Positions 1-12,700 of a stretch of 64,000 bases of DNA are shown here, one piece after another (position 1 is the stretch's first letter; every line of letters begins with the position of its first letter). The notes under the pieces are model-generated. The model had not been told where the DNA came from and ran no database searches. It was given only the letters and a program-made list of their open reading frames with translations. Made by a program: the position numbers and the translations under genes. The DNA comes from Heliopora coerulea (Eukaryota; Cnidaria; Anthozoa; Scleralcyonacea; Helioporidae), in contig JASJOG010000021.1 of the NCBI GenBank assembly GCA_030142905.1, positions 496,001 through 560,000 of the forward strand. The letters run 5' to 3'.

Positions 1-637
1 ACTTGAAGTAATTGGATCCTCAAATGAACTTAGCCATTAACAATAAAAAAATGGAAATTATTTCTATTATTTTCACTGCCGGGAGAGGAAAGATGAGGCG
101 GCCGCTCCAGGCTGTCGAACATTCCTATGTGCCGGTGTTAATGATACCATTTTGTCCTAACTTTGAGAGCGTGGCGACCATAAAGATCATATGTTAACTG
201 GAGGGGGAATTGTAGCTATATGTCATTCAACTGCAGGCAACAAATTGAAGACCGCCGTATTGGATAATTTGGGGATCAAAATAAACATGCCCGCATCCAC
301 GTTAGGTTCAAAAGCAACTTCACTTTTGTCTCTTGTTTTCGTTTTTCTTTTTTAAAAAAGAATGTAAAACAACTAAGGCAAAAATAATAGCCGACTAAAT
401 CCCAGAACATCAGTTTTTCTGCTATACAGTAAATGAAAACAAACACGAAGCAATTCCCTAAACATCATTTGTTCGACTTCGAAGTCCTCGAACACATGGA
501 AAAGAGCCTGGGCCAAACAATTTGTCCCCCCAATTTACTCAAAATGGCGGCGTTCAATTTGATCTCAATTATCGGCCACCATGCTCCGTCTGGAAAAGAT
601 GAATCCATCAGAAAAATTTTTTTGTTCTATGTTTTAG
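1..637 (+). other. Upstream intron or unassigned 5' sequence of the EGF gene
   Basis: Open frames at 12-197 and 433-637 have no recognisable domain and lack EGF cysteines. Exons encoding the N-terminal part of the protein are not found here and presumably lie before the window. Confidence 0.5.
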
Positions 638-733
638 CGCATTGTCAGCAATATTGTATGAATGGAGGCACGTGTTATACTAGAAATAAATGTCGTTGTA
701 CTCAAGGTTTCTATGGAATCAGCTGTGAAAAAG
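638..733 (+). CDS. EGF repeat exon 1 (first in window)
   Basis: Encodes [13 protein letters not shown] and then KCRC, GFYG and a final cysteine, giving all six EGF cysteines. The acceptor is a TTTTAG, and the exon begins with two bases completing a phase-1 codon. The donor is GTTTGT, weaker than the other donors, so this border deserves a transcript check. An open frame from 433 reads into the exon from the intron; I treat that part as non-coding. Confidence 0.85.
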
Positions 734-3700
734 GTTTGTAATATATTGAATTATTTCTTTAAGAAATTTTTTACTTTCAGTTCAATAAAGAAAGGAATTG
801 GTATGATCAACATGCATCAATAACGATCTAAATCTTTCGTCTAATAGTTGTCCCATGTAAACACAAATGTTTAAATGGAGGACGGTGTATTCCATCTCTG
901 GGAACTTGCAAATGTCCCACGGGATATAGTGGAAAGAACTGCAAGAAAGGTAGAAGTGTTATAGTTATTGTTGCTAATGAAAACAATGGTTAACTTTTAA
1001 TTGAATAATTATTAATAATTAAACAATTGTTTATTGTTAACAATTATTAGCAATTAAAGCTTTGTTTTGACAGTAAGAGATTTCCAGTCTGAAATTTTCG
1101 AGATGTCAACTGTTTAAAATTTTACGTTTAAATTTTTCTCACTCAACGTTAGATATTCACAGCACTTCGACCAATGGGCTCACTCAATTTACGTCGCGTG
1201 TGTGCATCTAAAAACGCGGTATAAATCACCAGTTTGAATGAAATAACTTGAATACCAGACACAAAATTTTAATGGATAAGGATGCAAATCTAGAATATTG
1301 GTTATGTTCATAAAATATATAACTTAAACCATACGCACGCAATGATTGGTCAGTTACATTGTTTGTTTTAAGTCTGAGCAAACACAGTTATTACGTCATA
1401 ATTGCTTACCATTAGGATTAACGGCATGATTCTTCGGTTGGAACAATTCTCACGAACGGATGAACATTCTCACCTCAGAAACATCATTGGCGGATTAATC
1501 TCCTCTGAATGAACTACTTCCTGTTCCCATATTTCTTCTACTATTTTACTCTGGTTTAAGGCAGACAAGTATTCTTGCCAGTGGAAGACCTCTGGACAGG
1601 ACATAGTTAAGACTTCCGCGGGCATTGGTACCGAGGAGTTTTCTTAGCCGTTTTTCTAGAAACAAAAACCATGTCTTGTATATTTAACTTCCATGTACAA
1701 TTTTTTTTGATTTATTACCAAAGGCGTAATCCGTTCCATATTCACGGCTATGACAAACGATGCTATTAATGTCTTCTCGTGAACTGCTTTCTGAAAGTGG
1801 TTTCTATTGTTCTACTGTCCTCAGTTTAAGAGGCAATTTCCATTCGTGCATCAAACTTAGTCTGCGCCTCGCTATTGTGAATGGTTCATATAATTTAGAA
1901 CCCACTTCTGAAACACTTACTTGGATTTGAGATATTCTCATCTGCGGAAGCGCAACACCGATGCAGCGTATTGTAAATAACGTGTTGAAAAATCTTTTCA
2001 CAAAATGTAACGCAGAACATATGACTCGAGTGTTTGATGACCCATCAAACACGCGTGTTTGATCTGCTGTGATCAGGTGTTTGACCGGTGTGGCAAACTG
2101 CAAACACGTGACGAAGAACAGAGCCCTGATTGGATAAAAACCTCATGAATTATTATGAGTTTGAGAAACCCAAAGAACTGCAGCTTTAAGCAATAATTTA
2201 AAAACAGTATGTTACACTCTTAGAAAATGATTCATTCGGAATTAAAACGCTTGTGGAAGAGAGAGATAATTCAAGTAAACTAAAAGTACAAGTACAGGGT
2301 TCTTTGTTTCTGTCTTTCTTAATTTTCTGCTACCTTGGTACAATCTTTTCATCGACCCTAGATACGAGATTACTCATAATATTGATTTCTCTCCTTACCA
2401 TGGTTTTTGAGCTCTGAGTCTAGTTTCTAAGGGCTATAACAGTCAATATACCGGAATTCTGACTATATCAGCTGGGACCATGATCGCATCTCTTGTTTGT
2501 CTCAGGACACAAGCCGAAATACGGAAAATCAATCAGAAAATGAATTAACATCTGCGCTCACCTTACTTACCCGCTTTGAAGGTTAGGTGCAAGCTGTAGA
2601 CTGAGGGACCTTGGCACTCATAGTGGGCATTTGGATTTAGGTTAAGATTCGGCCAGGAGATATCTTGAATTGACCTCTGCCTCCGCTTGGTGTAGCTTGC
2701 ACTTATCACACAAATACAGATTGGTGGAAAGAAACTTACCATTTAAACGTTGAGTGTAAGATGGGAAGGTGGCCGATGAGATTTACCAACCAGACTAATG
2801 TAGGTCTGACTGCTTGTCGTACAAGTGAACTACTGATGCTCGTTGAGCCGCACAGTTGCCTTATGATCGTGTAACAACGTCAAACTCCGAGTGGCAACAA
2901 AAAACATCTTCATCCAACATACAACTTATAAGCTCTACCTGCTACGTATCGAACACTGTTTGTTCTACCGCCCACATTTTACTTAGTATATATAATGTAT
3001 TTAAATTATGATACGATATATATAAATTGATTTAGTAAGAATCATAACCGCTGGATATCTCTTTCTATTTGTTTACTCTTTCTAGCAAATTGTATTCCCT
3101 CTTGTCTGTACGGTGGGATATGCGTGAAACCCGGTATTTGCAAATGTAGAGAAGGCTATTTACCACCGCTCTGTAAACGTAAGTTCACGCATGCATGATG
3201 GCTACCCTATCTCATACTTATTTTTTTGTTTCGTTTATTGTCTCGTTTCATTTCTGTTCGGTTCAGTTTGTTTTCGTTTTAATTCATTTCGTTTCGGTTT
3301 GGTTGGATTCATTGTGCTTCATTTTGTTCAATCTTACTTTTCCTCTTCCTGTTTCCTTTCTTTCCTGATTTTTTCGCGTTTACTGTTCTGTTTTGCTTTG
3401 TTTTGTTTTGCAATTACGTCTATAAATATCGAGAACTCTTGTAAATCAGTGAAGACCCAAATTACAATAGACTGAAGTGTTTACTGTGACAAACAACCAA
3501 TAAGGACAAACGTCACTCTGCCTTTTCAGTTTATATCAAATATATATTTCCAAGTAAACTAATGATCCTAATTCCGTAAATACAATTGTAGATTAATCTG
3601 TAAAAGTTTGTAATTCGCTCTCAGTAGAAACGATTTTTTAAACGCTCTGTTGCCAATATTGTTCGATAATTCAATGATTTTAGTCTCTTCTCTTTAGCGT

Positions 3701-6700
3701 CTTGTCATCCACCATGCATGAACAAAGGAAATTGCGTTCTGCCCGGTATATGTCGTTGTCAACAAGGCTACAGTGGGAATCGTTGTCAACGCGGTAAATA
3801 GCTTAAATCGTTTGATACCTAGTTCATACCAAAGCTTAAAAACCTGTTTGATTAAGCCATTCAAAAGCATAAGTTGAACTTGCTATTGGCATTCTGCAGT
3901 TAACTACATGGCAAAGTTGAACCAGACAACCTCTGCAAGATAAAAATGTTGTGCGTGAAACTCATATGCGTAAAATGTATCGTTAATGATGTTTTACGAT
4001 ACACTTTACGCATATGGGAGCTTGGCCATCAGATATGAAGGATGATAGATGAACGTCCGTTAAGTCCATACTCTTGGAAGACGATTTCTGATCCACAGAC
4101 TGGGATCGAACTCGCAAATGAACTTCCTGTTTGGGACTCGGAAATTGTTTTTCTGAAGTATGAGCTTGACGAATGTTCATCTATCATCGATATCTTCAAA
4201 TTTCTATATGCGTAAAATGTATTGTAAATGTCATGTCTTAGTCAACAACACATATTCTAATACTTCCGTCAGGAATTATCTGCTCGTGGCGGACCTTATG
4301 TGACCGTATAGCACTCCATCAAAACTATACCCGCGCCGAGCCCAAGTGAAATTCTTCTCAATCTTCAAAATTTTGAGTTAGTGAGAATTTCTTAAATGTT
4401 CGAAAATATCAGTCGTGATATCAAGCAATCATGTAGTGTTCAGTCTATCAACCGAGCCATTTGAATGTTAACTGCCGTCAGACAAAAGATCTTTTCACGG
4501 TAAGGGCCCTTACAACATGACCCGCAGTTATGTCTTTTTTTGTCAGCCGTTTTGAAGCAAGCCGAATTTCTAGACCACGTTTTGTTTGAGTATGCTGTAA
4601 CTAGTTTCTTTGTTTTTTGCAACTTTAACTGGAAACTTGTAACAATTCATCACTTGGTACTGTAATTGCAATAACTAGTTACTATAAATTACTGTTACCG
4701 TATTGGCTTAACCATTAAATAACCTTTTAGTTAACCATTAAATTTGCAAAATTGTTTACAAGATCGGTTCTTTCACTGACTAACTAGTTCACCCAAGTAT
4801 CAAATTCAATATATGAAGCAGTGGTTAATACTTTTATTCACAAATCTTAATCACATTTTAATTAAATCGAATTTTAACTAAAACTCATACTCTCTTTAAG
4901 TAAGGCATTTTGGACAATGAAAGTCAAAATTGTGGGAGGTACCCCTGAATTGGTTTGGATAAAAGCACTTTAATTGAATTAACTAGTTTAATTGTTGGGA
5001 ATGGATTATAAAGTGTGTCATTGCTTAAATCTTATGTAAATTCTTTATTCATTTATTTAGACAACGAATTGTAATCAGCCTCATTCCGTAGTAAAATTAT
5101 GTAAGAGTTAAAGCCCGAGAACGGAGGCTTTAAGGCAGATACATCCCGAGGGGCCGAAGGCCCCGAGAGATTTATCTGGCTTAAAGCCGACGTTCGAGGT
5201 ATTTATCCGACTTAAAACTCGATTAAAGAGGTTTTCTTAAAGAAACCCCAGGGAATAGACTTGTAGGATGTAATATACGTATTTCTAAAATTCATTATTA
5301 ATTCATGAGGAGAAGAAAAAAAAATCATAAGCGTGTCAGATCTACAGGGTGTCCCAAAAAAACCGAAAAGTATTGAAATCACTTATTGTTAAAATTTGAA
5401 TGCCCTACGAAAAAGCTGAACGTAATGATGCGTAAAATATTGACAAGGTGCATGTATGAAAATTTAGGTAAGAAAATCGCTTTGTAAAGTGCACGATTTT
5501 TTGCCCATGGGAATTTAAAGCAAATTATAAAATTACTTATATCAATCATTTATGCACTCGTGGGGACCAACAGAGTGCTACGGCATTCAAATTCTAACAA
5601 TTAAATTGTTATTGGTGATTTCAGTAGTTTTCGTTTTTTTGAGACACCCTGTATATATGTGATAAAGATGCATGTGCCTTTATACGTGAAGAAGTTCAAT
5701 TTTTTCGGCTTACGAAAGATAAATTTTCAAACTTTCTTCACGAATTAGCTTATTAGGAGGTTCATTTTAGAAGACATTTAAAAAACTCGCAGTTCGTGCC
5801 TTATCGGATCTAAAACACTCGGCTATCGCCTCGTGTTTTAAATCCCGATAAAGCACTCCTGCTCGGTTTTTAAATATTACATATAGGGTGTATTCAATTT
5901 TTTTCTTCTTTGACGTGGGATAACGTTGTTTGTATTTCTTAATCGACGTTTCAGGGATTATATATATAGTCTCGGGGACTGTATATATAATCCCAGATAC
6001 CTATGTAAAACAGCTAATCAGTGCATTAACCCCTAATTCTCCTGGGACAATTCAAAAGCCGCCGCCAGCTTTTAAAATACTCTATTGTTCTTGGCAAGTT
6101 TATTAGGCAGATACAAACCTGGAAAGAACAAAGAAAACCGACTTAATCGTGTTTTAATTACTGATAAATGATGTCAAGGGCATCCGCGCTAAACAGTCTT
6201 TGGATTGATAGAGTTCTGTACGGTTTTACATGAAAGTCACTTGATCACTTTTCAGATAAGCCGTATCAACTTGCTGTTCATTCTACGAACACAAATCTCC
6301 CTCTCTCGGGACACGGAACGTTTAATTATTGACGATCTTGCTAAAGCCTTCCGTGGAACCTCTTTGAAAAGATGACTACCAAGTCAATAAATCATCTGTT
6401 AAAATTTGTCGTTTAATCTCCGTTTGTTGCTTGACCAATATCATTCTATATCTCTTACTTTAAATTTCAATAATCAATATGAACGTATTCCGGCATTCTA
6501 CTCCAACTTCAAAAAGCTCTTGGCACCCATTTGTTTGTGAAACATTACTGGAAAGTTTAATAGAGAAAACAAACCGACTTAGAATAAAATATTCAATCCA
6601 ACATCGTTTTTTTTTGTTTCAGCGATCTGTTCGAAGCCATGTCTCAATGGAGGACGTTGTTATTTTCGAGATCAGTGTAACTGCAAGTCAGGATGGGCTG

Positions 6701-9700
6701 GAGAAACGTGCAACATTGGTAAGGACTAGTATTTTAAGTGTTAACAATGAAGCATAGATTGCATTCTTATTAGAGTCACAGAGATGGTGGAAAAGCTCAG
6801 AACCACTACGTAAAAATAACTTCGGTTTGTTTTTTCAGCCATTTGTCATCCAAAATGCTTAAATGGAGGTCGTTGTAGAACACCAAATCGTTGTTCTTGC
6901 CCAAATGAGACAAGTGGGACGTATTGCCAACATGGTGAGCTTTCTTTATGCAATAATTAATATTCGAGTAACAGTGTTCTATCAAGTTTAAAACCATATG
7001 GGCGTAGCATGAAAAGTCTTTGTATCATTTACTAAAAAAGCCATAGTACTTCATCGGGTTTAAAACAGCGAGAGTACTAGACCCGACAAGACAAACCTAA
7101 TTAACCCTACCGAAAAATTTGGCGACTGTACATTTGACTGACATCCATTGAGCACAACAAAAGTTTTATTCTGCTGAAATTGAAAGATAGGCCTTCAAAA
7201 AGATTAACTTTGGTAAGAAATAAGCTATTTTATTATATGGCTGTAGCAGCAAGCGGTCCGAATACGGAAATCTTACAATTTGATTCAGGCCCGGAGCTGA
7301 TGGGGGGCCTGGGGGGGCAGTTCCCCCCCAACCACAATATAATGGAAGTCGTGCCCTCCCTACAAACAAAAACGTATAAAATTTTCCCAGAATACGACCA
7401 GGATCCCCTCGGGAACAACCCCCCAGAGACGACTACAGACCCCCAGCTCAATTTTTGGTCCACGTCGCGGCTATGTGTGCGGCAGTGCCCCCCCCGAAAT
7501 TGAGAGCCAGCTCCGGGCTTGATTTGATTGGTTCATAAGTGGTCGGATATTCCAGTATTGCTCGTTCAGGGAAAGAGTTAAAAAAGTGTTGCTAATGTTG
7601 AATAAAAACTTAAAGTTTTGACGAAATGTCAAGCGAAAGTGTATTACAAACAATCAAAAAAGGAAAAGTAACCATGCAGAGTGAAGTTGGTGAAGAAATT
7701 CTCTATGAATTGACGACAGGTTGCAAGTTTTTATTTGACGTTCTGTACCTTTCAACTTGTCAATCATATTTCAGTAAAACCACATAATAAACTACTTATT
7801 GATCTAGCTCATTCGGTCTGTACTCGTGAAATATCGGACCTTTGTTTTAAAAGCATCGGCCAGATATTTCACTAGTACAGACCTCACATTCGGTGAATAA
7901 GTAGTAAAAACTCAACCTAGGTCAATGTGATGGATTTTTTTTATCGTGTTTGTAAACCCTGTTGGCTCATCATGAGATAGACAGGTAAAGAAGTGCAATG
8001 GGAAACATGGAAATATAGAAATTGATTAAATGATTTAAGATCTTCTAGTTAAGTTAGATTTTACTGACTGATCGAAACATAAACAGGATAAACAGGCTGT
8101 TTAATGGATGCTGGAAACATAGGACAATTTTGAAACCGCTTCTGCAAAAAAAATTGACGCCCTTGAGCTTCGAGCTACTGATTCCGAAAGTAGTAACCCG
8201 ACTACTTATGAGAGTTTGCCGTGTCCAATGCATTGCATATTTCGGTGAGGTGATAGGTCAGTAGCGTGACTGGTGGGGGAGCAGGAGGGGCGACTTGCCC
8301 CCCCTCAAAAAAAAAATTTCGTCGGTAAAATTTGCTCTGTCGGGAATAACCGAAATGGTTATTTCGTATTTTATAGAAGCTCGTATAGAAGCTACGGTCT
8401 CGGTATTCAAAGCAATATACCTTAATTATATTTTAAAGATTGGACTAAATGGAATGGCCTTTCGCCAGATTTTATGAGCCAGACCGCTCAGCTGCGTGTT
8501 CTTTTGTGACCGTTCAGCTTCGTGCAAACTTTGTACATACATAGATTGTGGTAAACGCCATGTGATTTTGTAAACAGTGTCTTAAAGCATCGTCATTCAA
8601 CCAAGATATCCTTCTTTTAGAACATATACGTCACAAAACGTGAAAGCAAATTAACACTTTCAGGTTTTGGCATATCCTATTACGAATAGGATATCCCGCA
8701 CTAAATACGATAAATATTTTTGTTTATTGTTCTACCCTTTATCTTTTAATTATGTGTTTTTCTTCGCCAAAACATGTACATGACACACATCGTTTATAGA
8801 GGGAAAATAATGAAAGATATCAAGATGGAGCCAAAATTAGAAATTTCTCTTTAATTTTTTCCTGTACAAATCAGACTTTCCTATTTTACAGCGGCGTTCT
8901 AGAGGTTATACACTATCTAAAATATAGAAAATAAGCTTCTCAAAAGTAGTGTATAACCTCTAGAACGCCGCTGTTTTGTCGAAGCTATCTACACTGCCTT
9001 GGATCTTACTCTTGGTGACACTACATATTACAAATGGAGACAACGTCTGCAAACGAAAAATTTAAATCTATACGTTTAAGTTAATTATCTCTTTCCTGTC
9101 CAAGTAAGATTTTCATCATTATAAAATAATCTGGTAAATGTCAGATTATCATACTCCGGTTGACGTCAAAAGATTTTACTAGTGAAAAGGAAACGTCGGC
9201 ACGCAACAAAGTTGATAAAAGCCCTTGATTTTAAGTAATTGGTCAAATGTTTCAGGCACCACAGACGACTTCAGTTAAAATAGAATCAAATTGGTAAGGT
9301 AAAACTAACGACTAACATGTTCTAAGCGTTTGATAAGGTACGCGACGTAGGCTTGTAACGGTTTATGAGAAGAAAAGAAGAATGTTTTGCTTAGGACATC
9401 AAAGTTTTCGAACATATTAGCGTTAAGTGACTAAAAATAATTTTATTTCACTGCCATAACAAATTCCGTTGCTGGAAAAATTCCAAACAAAGATTGCTGA
9501 GCTTACCTGTGACCCGGATCATTTTACCCACGCAATTCATTATAAATACCTTGGATACTATCTTCTGTTTTGAGTTTCATGTACTAAATTCGATGCCAAA
9601 TCCGTGCAGAAAAATAATTTTGATTTTCAATTAATTTTTCCCTCTTTTACTAGTTTAGATTCCACAACGTTACCGGCAAATACCAACCAACGCCATGTGC

Positions 9701-12700
9701 ATAACTAGGCAAAATGGTTTGAGAGAAAATTATATTCTGCTCAATCGTGTTAATCTTTAGTTGTGAAAAGATGATTCGTTTTGCCTAGTTGCCGAAGAAG
9801 ACCTGACATATTTATTGATAAATACAAAAGCTTTGATAATAGTTAAATCGAATGATAAAACTATGATCGAAATCGGTTGTGACAAAATATCTTGACTGAG
9901 GTTCATGTCTCGGACATAAACTGTTTTCTGCCTTCGGCAACTTGGAATAATCATCCGCTCGCCACTTAAATTTGCTTCGTTCAACAATGCTAGGTATTAA
10001 TACAAGTAGCTAAGCATGCTCGAGAGCAGTACTTCTATGCCACTGGGGACACCATTTTTGTATCGACGGTATGAGGCAAACTAAAGCCAGAGAAGACTAA
10101 ACTTTAGCTCGCAAATGGTTAAAATGTGGTTTAGTACCATCTTCAGGGGCTTCAATGGGCTTTAAGGCGAAGTCACAAGAACAATTTTTAACGATAATAA
10201 CACAAAAAAGTTGTTCGCAAACGGCATGTTCCACGCATGAAGATTTTTTTCTAGCATTTGTTGTATCAAAAATAATTGTTCTGTTTAATTGCACCTTAAG
10301 ACCGTGCATGCAAGAAACTGTGAAATATGTTCCGCATGATATATTTTTAGCCTATTGTAATCTTTCTAATCTTTTCCGACCCACCCTCATACAAGAACGT
10401 TGTACATGTGGTTTTCAACTTTTTCCAGTACGTTTAAAAACGCTGCGCCCCATAGTTATTTTTGATTTTAAAACCTAATGTCAGACAAGCAAACTAAAAT
10501 GGACTCCTGAGAATTCCCAACTAAACCATTTCCAATTATTTGGGACTTTGGATAGTAATGATTTGAATAATAAAAAGTGATTGTCATTAAATACCGTTCT
10601 TAAATTGTTGCAGTTTTCATAAAGTCTTTCTCAAAAAGTTTATATATTACCGTTTCCCTTAGCCAAAAATTCAAGAATCAACAAAACAAAGATTCGAGTA
10701 ATGTTATGCCAGTCATAAGTAAATTAGCAAGAAATCGAGAACAAGAAAACAAAAATTCTTGACCTTTTCATGCACGATTTTTTATTCTTTTGTTCTTTGT
10801 TCTCTTGTTTTTTGCTTTGTTCTTTCATTAGCTCTGTTGTTTAAGTTTGTTGTTGCACGATGGAAATGAATGGACTCAGATGAAAATGAATATATTCCTT
10901 ACAGTATCGTAACATATGCTTTCTACTGCGACAATTATTATGTCTAGTTACTCTTACGCATTCTTCAACCATCCCGCATTAATTGTTCCGAGTTCTCTTG
11001 GCTTCATTATACGGTTTTACAGGGGGGAACTAGAGAGAGGGTTGGGAGGGTTGCGATCCCTGCCCTTTTGGTGGAAGATCTTTGTTTGCCCTTTTATTAA
11101 CAGCTTTTTACCATCATTTTCCAAAGTCACGTAGTTCTAAGTCCCTCCAAATCATCAAATTTACACCAACAGTTCCTTGACACTACCATCCGACCCCTAG
11201 AACACGAGTCAACCTAAAATATTCCAGCGCATGTAACTACTTTATGCAAAAGGTTATGAAGCATACATCTGTGTAAGTAAAAATTTAGGATAAAAGAACA
11301 CGATGATGTAATTTACCTCATGCGATTTACCAAGCTGACAATAATTTTATCTACAGTGACTCATATTCCACATCGTACGAAAGGAAATCACTTTTCATCC
11401 CACCATTGTCATTAGTTACGAGTAAACCTGGAATTGATAGCCATTATATCTGGAAATATCACTGTTCTATAAACCATTTGCATTTATTTCTCTGTTGAAG
11501 AAAAATACTTACAATTCATAAATTATCCAATCTGTCAAACGTCGAAACTTTGAAGTTTTTCTCCATATGGGTTGTTTAACATTTGAGTGCAAGTGGTCTA
11601 TACCTTAAGTCGAAGTAGAATGGTAACTGGTCTAGGCAAACTGCTGATCCTTATCCGGAAATTCTTACAGATATTGGGAAGATTAGGATAAATAAATGTG
11701 CTCCAAGAAGATTTAAGACTCAAAGATTTGTTAATTAGTACAAGATATATAGCAGGAAAAACGTGCAGGAAATTATTCAAAGATTAGGAAATACTAATCC
11801 AATGTTTCAGATAATGAAATCTTATCAAACTTTCAGGCACGAAACATTCAAGCCAGGAAATGCTAGGCCGAAACGGGCGAATATAAATTGGTATGGAAAG
11901 GTTCCCCAAGAAGGAACATTATAAGTGTTAAATGTTGGGAGCAAAACTATTTTTGGCTTAATCGAGGCATTTAAAAGATGTTCAGCAGAAACAGAAAACA
12001 GTATGAATATTGGACCAACATCCCAATGGCATATCTATTGAATTAACGTACAAGTTCTTTACTACTTCTACACGTCACTAATAACCAGAAATCTTACAAT
12101 ACTATTTCATTCAAAGTTAGATATATAATACAACGAAGAATGCCTCGGATAGTTTGAAGTCATGACGTAAATATTAGTTTAATTACAGCAAATTATGTGT
12201 GAAAAAGTACGTTTTAGATGGCTAAGAGTCTCTAATATCGTCTCAGTTATTCAAAAGGTGATTAACTAAATCCTAGATCACTGAAAATTTTCTCAATAAA
12301 ATTCTCAGGAAACTGCAAAGGAAAGAGTGAACTTCCTACACAGATTTTGGGTGGGTTCAAAAAAGGTTTCTTGCAGGGAAACTTCAACTCGAATTGTCAA
12401 CTAAATTATTCGGAAGTAAAAATAGCAAATTAATACGTAGTTCTGGATTTGCGTTAATCTTGTTCGGAACCTCTGACCGCACAAAGAGAAGAGCACGCCT
12501 GGGAGGTTAACTGGCCCACGCGAGCAAAATCTTAACACACGCTTATTTTCCCAATAAAATTTCTCTCTGACTCAATGAAAACTCATGCTGCTTGTTTCTA
12601 TAAATGGTATGCCATATATGGAGAGTGTGTGACCAAGAGCACTCGAACTCATTCATAATTCATGGAACACAAAGACAATCAGCACCAAGACGTAATTTGG

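Noticed and set aside
12..197. 61-codon ORF as an upstream exon of the EGF gene
   Set aside because: No EGF cysteine pattern and no other recognisable domain; splice sites in the correct phase could not be placed.
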